This document shows, one piece after another, positions 1-8,590 of a DNA stretch of 44,253 bases (position 1 is its first letter; each line of letters starts with the position of its first letter). Below the pieces are notes generated by a model. That model did not search any database, was not told where the DNA came from, and was given only the letters and a program-made list of their open reading frames with translations. The position numbers and the translations under genes are program-made. Location of the stretch: positions 1-44,253 of the forward strand of contig NZ_JACSNQ010000016.1 in the NCBI RefSeq assembly GCF_016900315.1, written 5' to 3'. Source of the stretch: Olsenella profusa. GTDB taxonomy: Bacteria; Actinomycetota; Coriobacteriia; Coriobacteriales; Atopobiaceae.

Positions 1-49
1 GCCCGGGGCGGGTCAAGGGGTGCCCGAGGGACGAGCCCCTGGCCTTGAC

Positions 50-3000
50 TCACAATGCCTCGGTGCGCAGGGCCTCCACAAGGTTGAGCGCATGCGTCTT
101 GTGGAGCGCGTATCCGGCGCTCGCGGCGAGCACGGCAACCACCACGGCAAACGCGAGCGCCACGTGCCCCCACGGCATGTCGAGGACGAGCGTCGAGAAG
201 GACGAGCTCAGCGCCCAGAAGAGCCCAACGTTCACCACGGCAGCCAGCGCCACGCCGCCCAAAAGGCCCTTCACCGCGAAGTCTGCGCACTCGAGGAAGA
301 TCATGCGGCGAAACGCCCGCCGCCCCATGCCGGCCGACTGCAGCGCCGCGAACTCGCGCGTGCGCAGCATGAGGCCGGACGCGATGGTGTTGAAGACGTT
401 GGCCACCGCGATCGCCATCGTGATCGCGACGAAGCAGTAGAGGAAGACGCGCACGGTGAAGTCCATCGCGCGTGCCTGGCGCGTGCTCTCGGCGATGTTG
501 TTGCTGCCACCGAGCTCGAGGTCGTCCCGCGCGTCGATGATGGCCTCGGCCGCCTCGACCGTCGCCTCCTCGTCGGCATCCGCCGCGAAGCTCGCGAGGT
601 AGCGCGTGTAGCCGTTTGCGGTGAGGGCGGCGCAGGCGTCGTCTGAGGCCAGCACCGCGGCGAGCGGCATCACGAGCACGAGGCGGTTGGTGTCGCCCAT
701 CTCGCGCGTACCGAGGGGGAAGTCGTCGCCGAGCTCGTCGGTCGCGGCTGCCACCGGCACCTCCAGGCTGGCGAGCCCCGCCTCCTCCGCCGGCTTGAAG
801 CCCTCATCGCCGGTCTCGGGGTCGAGCGTGATGATGCCGAGGCCTCGCTCGGCGTCCCAGTCGAGCCACTGGTCGTCGGTGAGGTCCGCAGGTGGGGCGA
901 GTAGCTCGAGCGAACCCGGCGCACCCGTGAGGGGCGCCACGCTGCCGTAGCTTCCCGACGTGGTGACGCTCGCCCGGTTGAGGACCACGCAGGCGAGGCT
1001 TGCGGGGTCGGCCTCCGCGCCGGTGAACCCCAGCCGCCCGGCGAGCGCGGCCCAGGTCCCGTCATCTACGAGGCAGACGAGCGCGGAGCCCCAGCCGTCC
1101 CGCCCGAGCGCGAAGCCGCCCATCGAGCCGCGCATCGACTCGTCGAAGGCGTCGATGCCGTCCCAGTTGACGCATGCCGGGTCAAGACGGACGCTTGCGC
1201 CCACCTGAGACGTGCCGTAGGCCCGCGCAACGCCGCTCACGCCCGAGAGCTCGTCGACCACGTCCTGCAGCTCGTCGGTGAGGGGGTTCTCGCGCAGGTC
1301 GGCGAGGTCGCGCCCGGCACTCGTACCGGAGGCGAGGCTCGCGTAGAGCTCGAGGTCCGCCGCGCCGCCGGTGTTGAGGTAGCTCGTGGCGCCGGTGAGG
1401 TAGTCGGAGACGAGCCCGGCGGTCACGAGCAGCGCGATCGATACCGCGAGCGATACCACGGCCACGCGGCTCTTGCTCGCCGAGACGGCGAGCGTGCGGC
1501 GGGCGAGAAACGCGGGCATGCCGCCGAGCCGTGCCGCCAGGCCGCGCGGGCGGCGCCCGTCGGCGGAGAGATCGTCCATCGCGTCGCGGCGGTGCCGGAA
1601 CACGCGGCGAAGCCGTCTGCTTGGGCGTACGTCGCGCGCGCCGCGGATGGCGTCTACGGCAGAGACGCGCCCCGCGCGCACCGCGGGCACGAAGGCGCTG
1701 AGCAGGAGCGTGAGCGCCGTGAGGACGACGGCGAGCACGAGGTCGCTCGCGCGCAGCGCGAGCCCCACGCTGACGCCCGCGCCCACGATGGCGCTCCAGC
1801 CGTCGGCCGTGAGCGCAAAGACCGCGGCGGCCCCGCCCACGCCGAGCACGAGCCCCAGGGGTATGCCGAGCGCGCCGAGCACGGCGGCCTCGGTGTAGAC
1901 GGTGCGCCTGAGCTGGCGGCGACTCGCGCCGAGCGAGGACAGCAGGCCGAACTGCCGCGTGCGCTCCGAGATGGAGATCGTGAACGCGTTGGAGATGAGC
2001 GAGACGGCCGCCACGACGATCACGGCGGCGAGCACGGCCGCGAACTGCCCGAGGCTGTCGAAGATTGCGCGGCTGTTGTCGAGGCCCTGGTACATGAGCA
2101 GGCTGTCGTTGGTGCGGTAGCCGTCCACGCCGATGCCCGCGAGCATGTCGGCGATCTCGGAGGTGCTCGCGAAGCCGGTGGTCGAGAAGAACGCGGTGCT
2201 GATCTCGTCGCCGGAGGCGGTGGCCGCCGGCTCGTCCGGGCAGACCAGGGCGGCGTCTCCCAGGTTGTAGGTGATCTCGACGAAGCCGACCACGGTGTGG
2301 GTGCGCGGGGCGCCCACGTCGGCAAGGGACTCCGAGGCGTTGCTCACGGTCGCCCGGAAGACGCCGTCCTCGCCCTGCTCGTACTCGAGGTCGCCGGAGA
2401 CGTAGGATCCCGAGGGGAGGGCGACTCCGCCCGTCGCGAGCGTCCGACGCCCGAGTGCGAGTGTGACGGTGCTCCCAAGCTCGAGATCGCCGTCCGAGCT
2501 CGCGCCGGCCGCCACGCCCGGCAGCGCCGAGTCCGCGTCCTGACCGAGCGTCCGCCCGCGCAGGTAGTCCGGCAGCGCGATCTCGCCGGGAGACTCCGGC
2601 AGGCGGCCCTCGGTCACCTCGGGCGTGCGCACGACATCGTAGGCGTCGTCGCCCGCCGCGTGCGCGGTACCGTCCTGCTCTTGGGGCAGCGTGAGCACGC
2701 CGAGAAAGACGCCGCTGTCCGCTGCGCTGTCGGCGGGGAGTGCCGCGGCGCCGAGGTCGCGCCACGTGGCCAGCCGGTCGAGCTTCTCGCCGGCTGCCGT
2801 GCGTAGCTCGTCGAGCTTCTTGGGGTCTGTGTAGTCAAAGCTCACCTGCCAGACGCCGTCCTGCGCCTGCCTCTGAGTGACGAGCGCGGAGCGCAGGCTC
2901 GTGACGCTGGCGAGCACGGCCGTGAGCAGCCCGCACGCGAGCGCCACGCCCACCACCGTGACCGTGGTGCGCACGCGGTTGGCCGCGAGCGAGCGCAGCG

Positions 3001-3166
3001 TGAAGCGGGTGAACACGTTGCCGCGGGGCACGGCGGCTGCGGGGGCGCCGGCCGTGCCGGCACGCGGGTCCTTCTCGCCGCGCGCGTGGCGCCCGCGGCC
3101 CTCGCGCCGGACCCCGTGGTCCTTCTCGCCGCGCGGGTTCTTCTCGTCGTGGAAGTGCCTGGCCAT
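50..3166 (-). CDS. MacB/FtsX-type ABC transporter permease (1038 aa)
   Basis: Integral membrane subunit of an exporter or extracytoplasmic-peptide transporter, partner of the ATPase encoded just upstream. One membrane segment lies at about residues 65-87, followed by a large extracytoplasmic domain, an FtsX domain with several membrane segments at about 365-480 (motif SERTRQFGLLSSLGAS), a second N-terminal-like helix, a second extracytoplasmic domain and a final FtsX domain from about 900 to the end (motif RTREFAALQSAGM). This two-FtsX layout is typical of long Gram-positive FtsX permeases. The start chosen is the ATG at 3166, five bases after the ATPase stop and preceded by GAGGTGAG; the open frame runs further upstream but only as antisense-like noise through the ATPase. 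The first 45 residues are charged and low-complexity, and contain three copies of the recurrent GGCGAGAAG(A/G)AC motif read as GEKD or DEKN. The substrate is unknown; the two-component system upstream suggests antimicrobial peptide sensing or resistance (inference). Confidence 0.9.
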   Translation of the reverse strand: MARHFHDEKNPRGEKDHGVRREGRGRHARGEKDPRAGTAGAPAAAVPRGNVFTRFTLRSLAANRVRTTVTVVGVALACGLLTAVLASVTSLRSALVTQRQAQDGVWQVSFDYTDPKKLDELRTAAGEKLDRLATWRDLGAAALPADSAADSGVFLGVLTLPQEQDGTAHAAGDDAYDVVRTPEVTEGRLPESPGEIALPDYLRGRTLGQDADSALPGVAAGASSDGDLELGSTVTLALGRRTLATGGVALPSGSYVSGDLEYEQGEDGVFRATVSNASESLADVGAPRTHTVVGFVEITYNLGDAALVCPDEPAATASGDEISTAFFSTTGFASTSEIADMLAGIGVDGYRTNDSLLMYQGLDNSRAIFDSLGQFAAVLAAVIVVAAVSLISNAFTISISERTRQFGLLSSLGASRRQLRRTVYTEAAVLGALGIPLGLVLGVGGAAAVFALTADGWSAIVGAGVSVGLALRASDLVLAVVLTALTLLLSAFVPAVRAGRVSAVDAIRGARDVRPSRRLRRVFRHRRDAMDDLSADGRRPRGLAARLGGMPAFLARRTLAVSASKSRVAVVSLAVSIALLVTAGLVSDYLTGATSYLNTGGAADLELYASLASGTSAGRDLADLRENPLTDELQDVVDELSGVSGVARAYGTSQVGASVRLDPACVNWDGIDAFDESMRGSMGGFALGRDGWGSALVCLVDDGTWAALAGRLGFTGAEADPASLACVVLNRASVTTSGSYGSVAPLTGAPGSLELLAPPADLTDDQWLDWDAERGLGIITLDPETGDEGFKPAEEAGLASLEVPVAAATDELGDDFPLGTREMGDTNRLVLVMPLAAVLASDDACAALTANGYTRYLASFAADADEEATVEAAEAIIDARDDLELGGSNNIAESTRQARAMDFTVRVFLYCFVAITMAIAVANVFNTIASGLMLRTREFAALQSAGMGRRAFRRMIFLECADFAVKGLLGGVALAAVVNVGLFWALSSSFSTLVLDMPWGHVALAFAVVVAVLAASAGYALHKTHALNLVEALRTEAL

Positions 3167-3171
3167 GCCGC

Positions 3172-3852
3172 TCACCTCGCCCTCGTGTCGGACGCCACGT
3201 GGCCGTCCTCGAGCGCGATCACGCGGTCGGCCGTGAGCGCGATCTCCTCGTCGTGCGTGATTACGACGAGCGTCTGACCGAGCTCCTTGTTGGAGCGGCG
3301 CAGGAGGGCCATGATGTCGGCGGAGTTTTTGGAGTCGAGGTTGCCGGTGGGCTCGTCGGCGAGCACCACGGCCGGCGCGTTCATGAGGGCGCGCCCGATG
3401 GCCACGCGCTGCTGCTGGCCGCCGGAGAGCTGGTTGGGCAGGTGGTGCTCGCGACCGGTGAGGCCGAGCGTGCGGATGAGGCCCGTGAGCCGGCGTTCGT
3501 TGACGGCGCGGCCGTCCATGAGCACGGGCAGGCACATGTTCTCCACCACGTCGAGCACCGGTACGAGGTTGTAGAACTGATACACGAGGCCGACCTCGCG
3601 GCGGCGGAAGACCGCAAGCTGCTCGTCGGTGCGCTGGAAGACGTCCTCCCCGTTGAGGTACACGGTGCCGGAGGTCGGCCGGTCCACGCCGCCAATCAGG
3701 TGCAAAAGTGTCGACTTGCCGGAGCCGGAGCTGCCGATGATGGCCAGGAACTCGCCGGCCGCCACGGTGAAGCTCACGTCGTCGAGCGCGCGGACGGCGG
3801 TGTCGCCCGCGCCGTAGGTCTTGGTCAGGTGCTCGATTCTCAGGATGTCCAT
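3172..3852 (-). CDS. ABC transporter ATPase, MacB/LolD/BceA type (226 aa)
   Basis: Cytoplasmic nucleotide-binding subunit that powers the adjacent FtsX-type permease. It has every motif of an active ABC ATPase: Walker [10 protein letters not shown] at residues 40-48, Q-loop Gln92, signature LSGGQQQR at 142-149, Walker B VVLADE with DEPTGNLD at 166-173, and the H-loop His200 in ITHD. The DEPTGNLD and LSGGQQQRV wording is characteristic of the MacB/LolD/BceA family. The length of 226 aa is normal for a stand-alone subunit. The ATG at 3852 follows GGGAGG. Its stop is five bases before the permease start, so the two are translated from one message. It is read after the regulator/kinase pair on the same strand but is separated from them by a hairpin array and has its own promoter candidate at 3882-3887. 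Confidence 0.95.
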   Translation of the reverse strand: MDILRIEHLTKTYGAGDTAVRALDDVSFTVAAGEFLAIIGSSGSGKSTLLHLIGGVDRPTSGTVYLNGEDVFQRTDEQLAVFRRREVGLVYQFYNLVPVLDVVENMCLPVLMDGRAVNERRLTGLIRTLGLTGREHHLPNQLSGGQQQRVAIGRALMNAPAVVLADEPTGNLDSKNSADIMALLRRSNKELGQTLVVITHDEEIALTADRVIALEDGHVASDTRAR

Positions 3853-3881
3853 GGTGCCTCCCTGAACGGGGCCTTCTCTCG

Positions 3882-3938
3882 ATTCTATGGTGGGGGAGCG
3901 CCCCTGCGCGGACGTGACACGCGAGTGACGAATCTGTC
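3882..3938 (-). promoter_or_regulatory. Promoter with direct-repeat candidate regulator site upstream of the ABC operon
   Basis: Read on the minus strand, a -10 like TAGAAT (3882-3887) lies about 30 bases from the ATPase start. No good -35 is visible. Upstream, GTCAC occurs twice at an 11-bp interval (TGAC on the plus strand at 3915 and 3926), the spacing expected of an OmpR-family direct repeat. A similar GCG-TCACG element lies before the response-regulator gene. Binding by that regulator is inference. Confidence 0.4.
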
Positions 3939-3967
3939 AGGCGGGCGGGGCGGCGGCTGGGCGGCAA

Positions 3968-4413
3968 CTCGCGCGAAGTTACGTTCTTCTCGCCGTTCTT
4001 GCTTTTCTCGCTTTTCGCGCCTGAAGCGTGATTTCCAGCGAGCCGCCAGCTGGCACCTCGCTCGAAGTCACGTTTTCCGTGCCAAAAGTGTGACTTCCAG
4101 CAAGCTCGCGAATGACGACTCGTCCGTTGTCACGCTTTCTGTGCCGAAATCGTGACAACCAGCGAGGCGATACGTGGCAGCTCGCTCAAAGTAACGCTCT
4201 TCTTGCCGGAAGCGTGACAACCAGCGAGCTGGCGAATGACGACTCGTCCGTTGTCACGCTTCCGCACCAAAAGCGTGACAATCAGCGAGGCGATACGTGG
4301 CAACTCTCTCGAAGTCACGTTTTTCTCGCCGGAAGCGTGATTTTCAGCGAGCCGACAGCTGGCAACTCGCGCAAAGTCACGTTTGGGAGGCGGAAAGCGT
4401 GACTTTGCGCGAG
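3968..4413. repeat. Seven-unit hairpin array A (62-bp period, 16-16-16 architecture)
   Basis: Seven imperfect inverted repeats start at 3968, 4057, 4119, 4181, 4243, 4304 and 4366. A typical unit is a 16-nt arm (CTCGCTCAAAGTCACG), a 16-nt loop and a 16-nt arm (CGTGACTTTGCGCGAG), followed by a 14-nt spacer, giving a 62-bp period; the first unit has a longer loop. Units 3 and 5 replace GAAGTCACG with GTTGTCACG and carry the matching CGTGACAA in the other arm, so pairing is kept. Several loops contain TTCTCGCCGGAAG-like sequence, related to the window-wide GGCGAGAAGAAC motif. The array fills the 638-bp gap between kinase and ATPase genes; no gene is supported there. A further motif copy follows at 4416-4427. 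Confidence 0.9.
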
Positions 4414-4490
4414 CCGGCGAGAAGAACCACACGGCGAGAAGCACCGTACGCCGAGAAGAACCACGCGCCAAGCCGAGCTCTCAGCCGCCG

Positions 4491-5543
4491 CTAGACCACC
4501 GCGCTGAAGAACGCGATGTCGAACCGCGCGCCGCCGTCGGGGGCGTTGCCCGCCCGGATCTGGCCGCCCTGCGCGGTGACGAGGCTCTGCGCGAGCGCCA
4601 GGCCGATTCCCACGCCGCCCGGGTCGACCTCGGACGCCGCCGTACCCGCCCCCGTCGCTCCGGCCGCCCCGCCGCGGTAGAACCGCTCGAAGACGTGCGG
4701 CAGGTCCTCGGGCGCGATGCCGCCGCCCGTGTCCTCCACGCGCACGCGGAAGGCGAGCGCGTCCTGCCACGCCCGCACGCGCACGCACCCGCCGGCCGGG
4801 GTGTGCTCCAGGCAGTTCTTGAGTACGTTCTCCAGCGCCTCGGCCGTCCAGGAGAGGTCCCCCTCGAAGCCGGCGCCCGCCTCCACGTCCCGCTTGAGCG
4901 TCACGTCCGCGAGGTCGAAGGCCACCGCCAGCGGCTCGGCGGCCCGCTCCACGAGCTCGCCGGCGTCCACGCGGGCGCGCGCGAAGCTCACCACGCCCGC
5001 GTCGATGCGCGCGAGCTTGAGCAGCGAGGCCACGAGCCACTCCACGCGTCCCTCGAGGCGCTCCATCGTGCGCAGCCGCGCAAGCTGGCCGTCGCGCCCT
5101 CCCTCGGCGGCAAGCTCGCGCCTCACGAGCGCCGTCATGAGCGCCAGGGAGGTGAGCGGGGTCTTGAGCTGGTGCGAGATGTCCGCCAGCGCGTCCGCCA
5201 GCGCGTTCTTCTCGCGCTCGAGGTCCTCGTTGGCAAGCGTCAGGCGGCTGCGCATCTTGTCGAGCTCGGAGGCCAGGATCGCGAGCTCGCCCTCGCGCAT
5301 GCGCTCGAAGCTCACGTCGCGCGCCCCGTGCAGGACGTCGTCGATCTGCGCCGCGAGCCGCGCGAGCGCCCGGTAGCGCGCCCGGGTGAAGGCCAGCGCC
5401 ACGAGCGCGCACGCCGCCGCCGTCAGCGCCACGGCCGCCGCCGCGGCGGGCCCCAGTGCAAGGCCGGACGCCAGCGCCCCGGCGGCCCCCACGGCGAGAA
5501 GCGCCAAGAGCTGCAGCCTGACCTCGCGGTTTCGCGTGAGCAC
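4491..5543 (-). CDS. Sensor histidine kinase (350 aa)
   Basis: Membrane sensor kinase that should autophosphorylate on His and pass the phosphate to the response regulator encoded 15 bp upstream. Two adjacent hydrophobic helices at about residues 10-30 and 33-52 have almost no extracellular loop, the intramembrane-sensing layout common in kinases paired with peptide transporters. A HAMP-like stretch and helix lead to the H-box DISHQLKTPL (His124). The N-box contains Asn243 in ENVLKNCLEH, the D-box is DTGGGI at about 271-276, and the last glycine box is GVGIGLALAQ. The start is GTG at 5543 with AGGGGG upstream; a downstream ATG would cut off the membrane helices. The ligand is unknown. Together with the regulator and the ABC pair downstream it probably forms an envelope-stress or peptide-resistance module (inference). 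Confidence 0.93.
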   Translation of the reverse strand: MLTRNREVRLQLLALLAVGAAGALASGLALGPAAAAAVALTAAACALVALAFTRARYRALARLAAQIDDVLHGARDVSFERMREGELAILASELDKMRSRLTLANEDLEREKNALADALADISHQLKTPLTSLALMTALVRRELAAEGGRDGQLARLRTMERLEGRVEWLVASLLKLARIDAGVVSFARARVDAGELVERAAEPLAVAFDLADVTLKRDVEAGAGFEGDLSWTAEALENVLKNCLEHTPAGGCVRVRAWQDALAFRVRVEDTGGGIAPEDLPHVFERFYRGGAAGATGAGTAASEVDPGGVGIGLALAQSLVTAQGGQIRAGNAPDGGARFDIAFFSAVV

Positions 5544-5558
5544 GCCTCGCCTCGCCCC

Positions 5559-6248
5559 CTAGCCCTGCGCCCGGTAGCCCAGGCCCCGCACGGTCACGAT
5601 GAGCGCGGGCGAGGCCGGGTCGTCCTCCAGCTTGTCGCGGAGGCGCTTGATGTAGACGGAGAGCGTGTTCTCCTCCACGTAGGCGCCGGCGTCGTCCCAG
5701 AGGGCCTCGCGCATCATGTCGCGCGTGACCAGACGGCCGCGGTTCTTGGCAAAGAGGAGGAGCAGCCGGTACTCGAGCGCGGAGAGCGCCACCTCGCGGC
5801 CGTCCTTCTCCACGTGGGCGCGGTCCGGGTCTATCTGCACGCTCCCTAGGCGCAGCACCGCGCGCTCCGGCCGGGCGCGGCGGATGGCGGCCCGCACGCG
5901 CGCCACGAGCTCGCGCGGGCGGAAGGGCTTGGCCACGTAGTCGTCCGCGCCCATGGCGAGCCCGGTCACGGTGTTGAGCTCGTCGTCGGCGGCAGTGAGG
6001 AAGATCACCGGGACCTCGGGCGTGGCGTGCTTGATGGCGTTGCAGACGGCAAAGCCGTTGCCCTCGGCCAGCGTAAGGTCCACGAGGGCGAGCGCGTAGT
6101 CGGCGTGCGGGGCGCAGGCCAGCTCGACGGCGCCGGCCTGGGTGGGGGAGGCGTCCACGACGAAGCCCTCGTTGGCCAGGAGCTCGGAGAGCCCCTCCAC
6201 GATGAGCGGGTCGTCCTCCGCGAGTAGGATCCGCAGCATGGTCGGCAT
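5559..6248 (-). CDS. OmpR/PhoB-family response regulator (229 aa)
   Basis: DNA-binding response regulator, first gene of the two-component pair. The receiver domain (about residues 1-120) has the acidic pair EDD at 11-13, the phospho-acceptor Asp57 in LVDLTL, Thr85 and Lys107 in VAKPF. A winged-helix output domain occupies about 130-229, ending in VRGLGYRAQG as expected for OmpR-type regulators. The start ATG at 6248 has AAAGGAG five bases upstream; an alternative ATG lies at 6239, nine bases inside. A clear -10 (TATACT) with a poor -35 lies upstream, suggesting activator-dependent expression. The probable targets are its own promoter and the ABC operon downstream, where related TCACG-containing sites occur (inference). 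Confidence 0.94.
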   Translation of the reverse strand: MPTMLRILLAEDDPLIVEGLSELLANEGFVVDASPTQAGAVELACAPHADYALALVDLTLAEGNGFAVCNAIKHATPEVPVIFLTAADDELNTVTGLAMGADDYVAKPFRPRELVARVRAAIRRARPERAVLRLGSVQIDPDRAHVEKDGREVALSALEYRLLLLFAKNRGRLVTRDMMREALWDDAGAYVEENTLSVYIKRLRDKLEDDPASPALIVTVRGLGYRAQG

Positions 6249-6271
6249 GGTCGCTCCTTTCCTTGTCCACG

Positions 6272-6316
6272 AGTATACGGGGCGCCGCCCGAGCCCGCCG
6301 TGACGCTTTCGTCACG
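6272..6316 (-). promoter_or_regulatory. Response-regulator promoter with palindromic site
   Basis: On the minus strand TATACT (6272-6277) is a good -10 for the response-regulator gene, with no recognisable -35. About 21 bp upstream lies the palindrome CGTGACG-CTTT-CGTCACG (6299-6316), well placed for an activator or autoregulator. The rest of the 6249-6517 gap, toward the divergent transporter gene, shows no open frame or RNA gene I can support. Confidence 0.45.
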
Positions 6317-6517
6317 CGGCGGCGCGCAGGCCGGACCGGCCGGCTGTCCCGTCCAGCCCCGCATATCCGTTGAACTCGGCGAGCGGACGGTTCTTCTCGG
6401 CAAAGGGGTAAACGGCGTGTTTCCACGCGGTTATCGGATGGCAACTGTGGCGATGCCGTGGAGCCAGGAGGCGCATTATGTCACCGTGTCAACATCTGAC
6501 TGCAAGAAAGGATCGAC

Positions 6518-8329
6518 ATGAACGGAATCGTCATCGTGCTCTTCGCGGCCGTGGTGCTCGTGGCCGGGTACGCGCTCTACGGCCGCTGGCTGGCCAAGAG
6601 CTGGGGCGTGGACGCCGACGCCATCACCCCGGCGCGGCGCATGGAGGACGGCAAGAACTTCTCGCCGGCCTCGTGCTTCACCGCGTTCTCCCACCAGTTC
6701 AGCTCCATCTGCGGCGCGGGCCCCGTCACGGGCACCATCGCCGCAATGATGTTCGGCTGGCTGCCGGTGCTGCTGTGGGTGCTCGTGGGCGGCATCTTCT
6801 TCGGCGCCGTGCATGACTTCGGCGCGCTCTACGCCTCCGTCAAGAACAACGGCAAGTCGCTCGCCCAGCTCATCGAGAAGTACATCGGCCACACCGGCCG
6901 CAAGCTCTTCCTGATCTTCAGCTGGCTCTTCACGATCATCGTGATCGCTGCCTTCGTGGACATGGTCGCCGGCACCTTCCAGGCCACCTTCGGCGCCGAC
7001 GGTGCCGTTGACGTGGCGAAGTCCTACGCCGGCGGCGCGGCGGGCACGATCTCGATCCTGTTCACCTTCGTGGCTATCGCCTTCGGCTGGGCGAGCCGCC
7101 GCTTCGGCCTCTCCGGCCTGCCGCAGCTGGTCCTGGCCGTGGTGCTCTTCGTGCTCATGTTTGCCGTGGGCATGCAGCTTCCGCTCTACCTGAGCAAGTA
7201 CGGCTGGTTCGCCGTCATCGCCATCTACCTGCTCTTTGCCGCGGCCATGCCCATCCAGACCCTCAAGCAGCCGCGCGACTACCTCACCTCGATCATGATG
7301 ATCGTGATGATCGTGTGCGCCGTGGTGGGCGTCTTCGTGCTCGGCGCCAACGGCCAGGCCCAGATGACCGCCCCGATGGTCGCCGACATCGGCGCGCTGG
7401 CCGACAAGGGCAGCTACATCTTCCCGCTGCTGTTCGTCTCCGTGGCGTGCGGCGCGCTCTCCGGCTTCCACAGCCTCGTCTCCACCAACACCTCCTCCAA
7501 GCAGGTGTCCAACGAGAAGGACATGCTGCCGGTGGGCTACGGCGCGATGGTCGCCGAGTCGTTCGTGGGCGTGCTGGCCATCGTCTTTGCCGCCATCATG
7601 TTCTCCGACCTCAACACCGCCGGCACCGGCGCGCTCAACAACGGCGTCGCCGCGACCCCGTTCCAGATCTTCTCGCAGGGCGTCGCCCGCGGCATGACCG
7701 CCTTTGGCGTCGACTCCACGCTGGCCACCGTGTTCATGACCATGTGCGTCTCCGCGCTGGCGCTCACCTCCGTGGACGCCGTGGCGCGCATCGGCCGCCT
7801 CTCCTTCCAGGAGTTCTTCGCCAAGGGTGACGACGCCGCCGAGGACGTCGAGTCCGAGAGCACCGGCGCCGCCAAGTTCTTCTCCAACACCTGGGTCGCC
7901 ACCGTGGTGACGCTGCTTCTGGGCTTCGCGCTCGCCTTTGGCGGCTACAACAACATCTGGCCGCTCTTCGGCGCCTCCAACCAGCTGCTCGGCGGCATGA
8001 CCATGATCGCGCTGGCCGTGTTCTGCAAGTGCACCGGCCGCAAGGGCTGGATGCTCTACGTGCCCGTGGCGTTCCTGCTGGTGTGCACCTTCACGTCCCT
8101 GGTGCAGAGCATCATCGGCTGCGTGAACGCGCTCGCGACGGGCGGCGCGGCGGTCATCGCCACCTCCGGCCTGCAGCTCGTCTTTGCGATTCTCATCGTG
8201 ATCCTGGGCATCTTCGTGGCCTACCACTGCCTGCGCGAGCTCTTCACCAAGCAGTCCGGCTCCATCCCCGATGAGGAGCCCGAGTGGTCCGAGCTCGGCC
8301 GCGAGCACTGCGGCACCGAGGCCAAGTAG
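6518..8329 (+). CDS. cstA: CstA-family carbon starvation transporter (603 aa)
   Basis: Polytopic inner-membrane transporter of the CstA/BtsT family, whose members take up pyruvate by proton symport and have been linked to peptide uptake in starvation. The N-terminal core shows the family sequences PARRMEDGKNFSPASCF and FSSICGAGPVTGTIAA, then VHDFGALYASV, with many hydrophobic helices to the C-terminus, where NQLLGGMTMIAL is also a family hallmark. The length of 603 aa is within the 550-700 aa range of the family. The ATG at 6518 is preceded by AAAGGA. It is monocistronic, divergent from the response-regulator gene and closed by a strong terminator at 8361. It may import pyruvate or peptides for this probably fermentative organism (inference). 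Confidence 0.95.
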   Translation: MNGIVIVLFAAVVLVAGYALYGRWLAKSWGVDADAITPARRMEDGKNFSPASCFTAFSHQFSSICGAGPVTGTIAAMMFGWLPVLLWVLVGGIFFGAVHDFGALYASVKNNGKSLAQLIEKYIGHTGRKLFLIFSWLFTIIVIAAFVDMVAGTFQATFGADGAVDVAKSYAGGAAGTISILFTFVAIAFGWASRRFGLSGLPQLVLAVVLFVLMFAVGMQLPLYLSKYGWFAVIAIYLLFAAAMPIQTLKQPRDYLTSIMMIVMIVCAVVGVFVLGANGQAQMTAPMVADIGALADKGSYIFPLLFVSVACGALSGFHSLVSTNTSSKQVSNEKDMLPVGYGAMVAESFVGVLAIVFAAIMFSDLNTAGTGALNNGVAATPFQIFSQGVARGMTAFGVDSTLATVFMTMCVSALALTSVDAVARIGRLSFQEFFAKGDDAAEDVESESTGAAKFFSNTWVATVVTLLLGFALAFGGYNNIWPLFGASNQLLGGMTMIALAVFCKCTGRKGWMLYVPVAFLLVCTFTSLVQSIIGCVNALATGGAAVIATSGLQLVFAILIVILGIFVAYHCLRELFTKQSGSIPDEEPEWSELGREHCGTEAK

Positions 8330-8360
8330 CTTCGCGGTCTCGTTCGTCTGATCGGCTTGG

Positions 8361-8406
8361 AAGGGCCGCCGCATCCCGAGGTGGGGTGCGGCGGCCCTTT
8401 GGTTTT
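8361..8406 (+). terminator. Intrinsic terminator of cstA
   Basis: A perfect 13-bp stem (AAGGGCCGCCGCA at 8361-8373 with its complement at 8387-8399) closes a 13-nt loop and runs into a T-rich tail (TTTGGTTTT). It begins 31 bp after the cstA stop. Confidence 0.9.
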
Positions 8407-8451
8407 CGAGGTTCTTCTCGCCGGCTTTGACGGGTCAGGCCCGGAGGTCGC

Positions 8452-8561
8452 GCACCGCTTCCGGACGGTTCATCAGCGGGAAGTGTCCAGAAACGGTGCG
8501 TGGGCAGACGGGCGCACCGTTTCCGGACGAACCTGGCGAGAAGAACGTCCGAAAACGGTGC
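8452..8561. repeat. Two-unit hairpin array C1 (16-16-16, 62-bp period)
   Basis: Two hairpins at 8452-8499 and 8514-8561 each have a 16-nt arm (GCACCGTTTCCGGACG), a 16-nt loop and a 16-nt arm (CGTCCGAAAACGGTGC), separated by a 14-nt spacer. The geometry is identical to arrays A and B although the arm sequence is unrelated. The loop of the second unit contains the whole GGCGAGAAGAA motif, which continues as CGTCC into the arm. A further reverse-orientation motif copy lies at 8411-8422. The array sits between the convergent cstA and trpB genes. Confidence 0.9.
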
Positions 8562-8590
8562 GGCCCAACCCGAGTCGCGCCGCCCGCGCG

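Noticed and set aside
1..49. A terminator after the permease stop at the window start
   Set aside because: Only a short AGGGG/CCCCT pairing with a long loop and no T-run is visible.
1182..2765. Long Arg-rich frames inside the FtsX permease, and similar ones at 4315-6444 and 11609-13600
   Set aside because: Arg/Ala/Pro-rich shadow translations caused by base composition; the competing frames encode recognised domains.
3167..3967. N-terminal extension of the FtsX permease through the ATPase gene
   Set aside because: The open frame is continuous, but the ATPase in another frame has all motifs, and a good ribosome-binding site supports the ATG at 3166.
3968..4413. Array A as a CRISPR
   Set aside because: The repeated element is itself a 48-bp hairpin with variable arms, the 14-nt spacers are similar to each other and far too short, and no cas gene is in the window.
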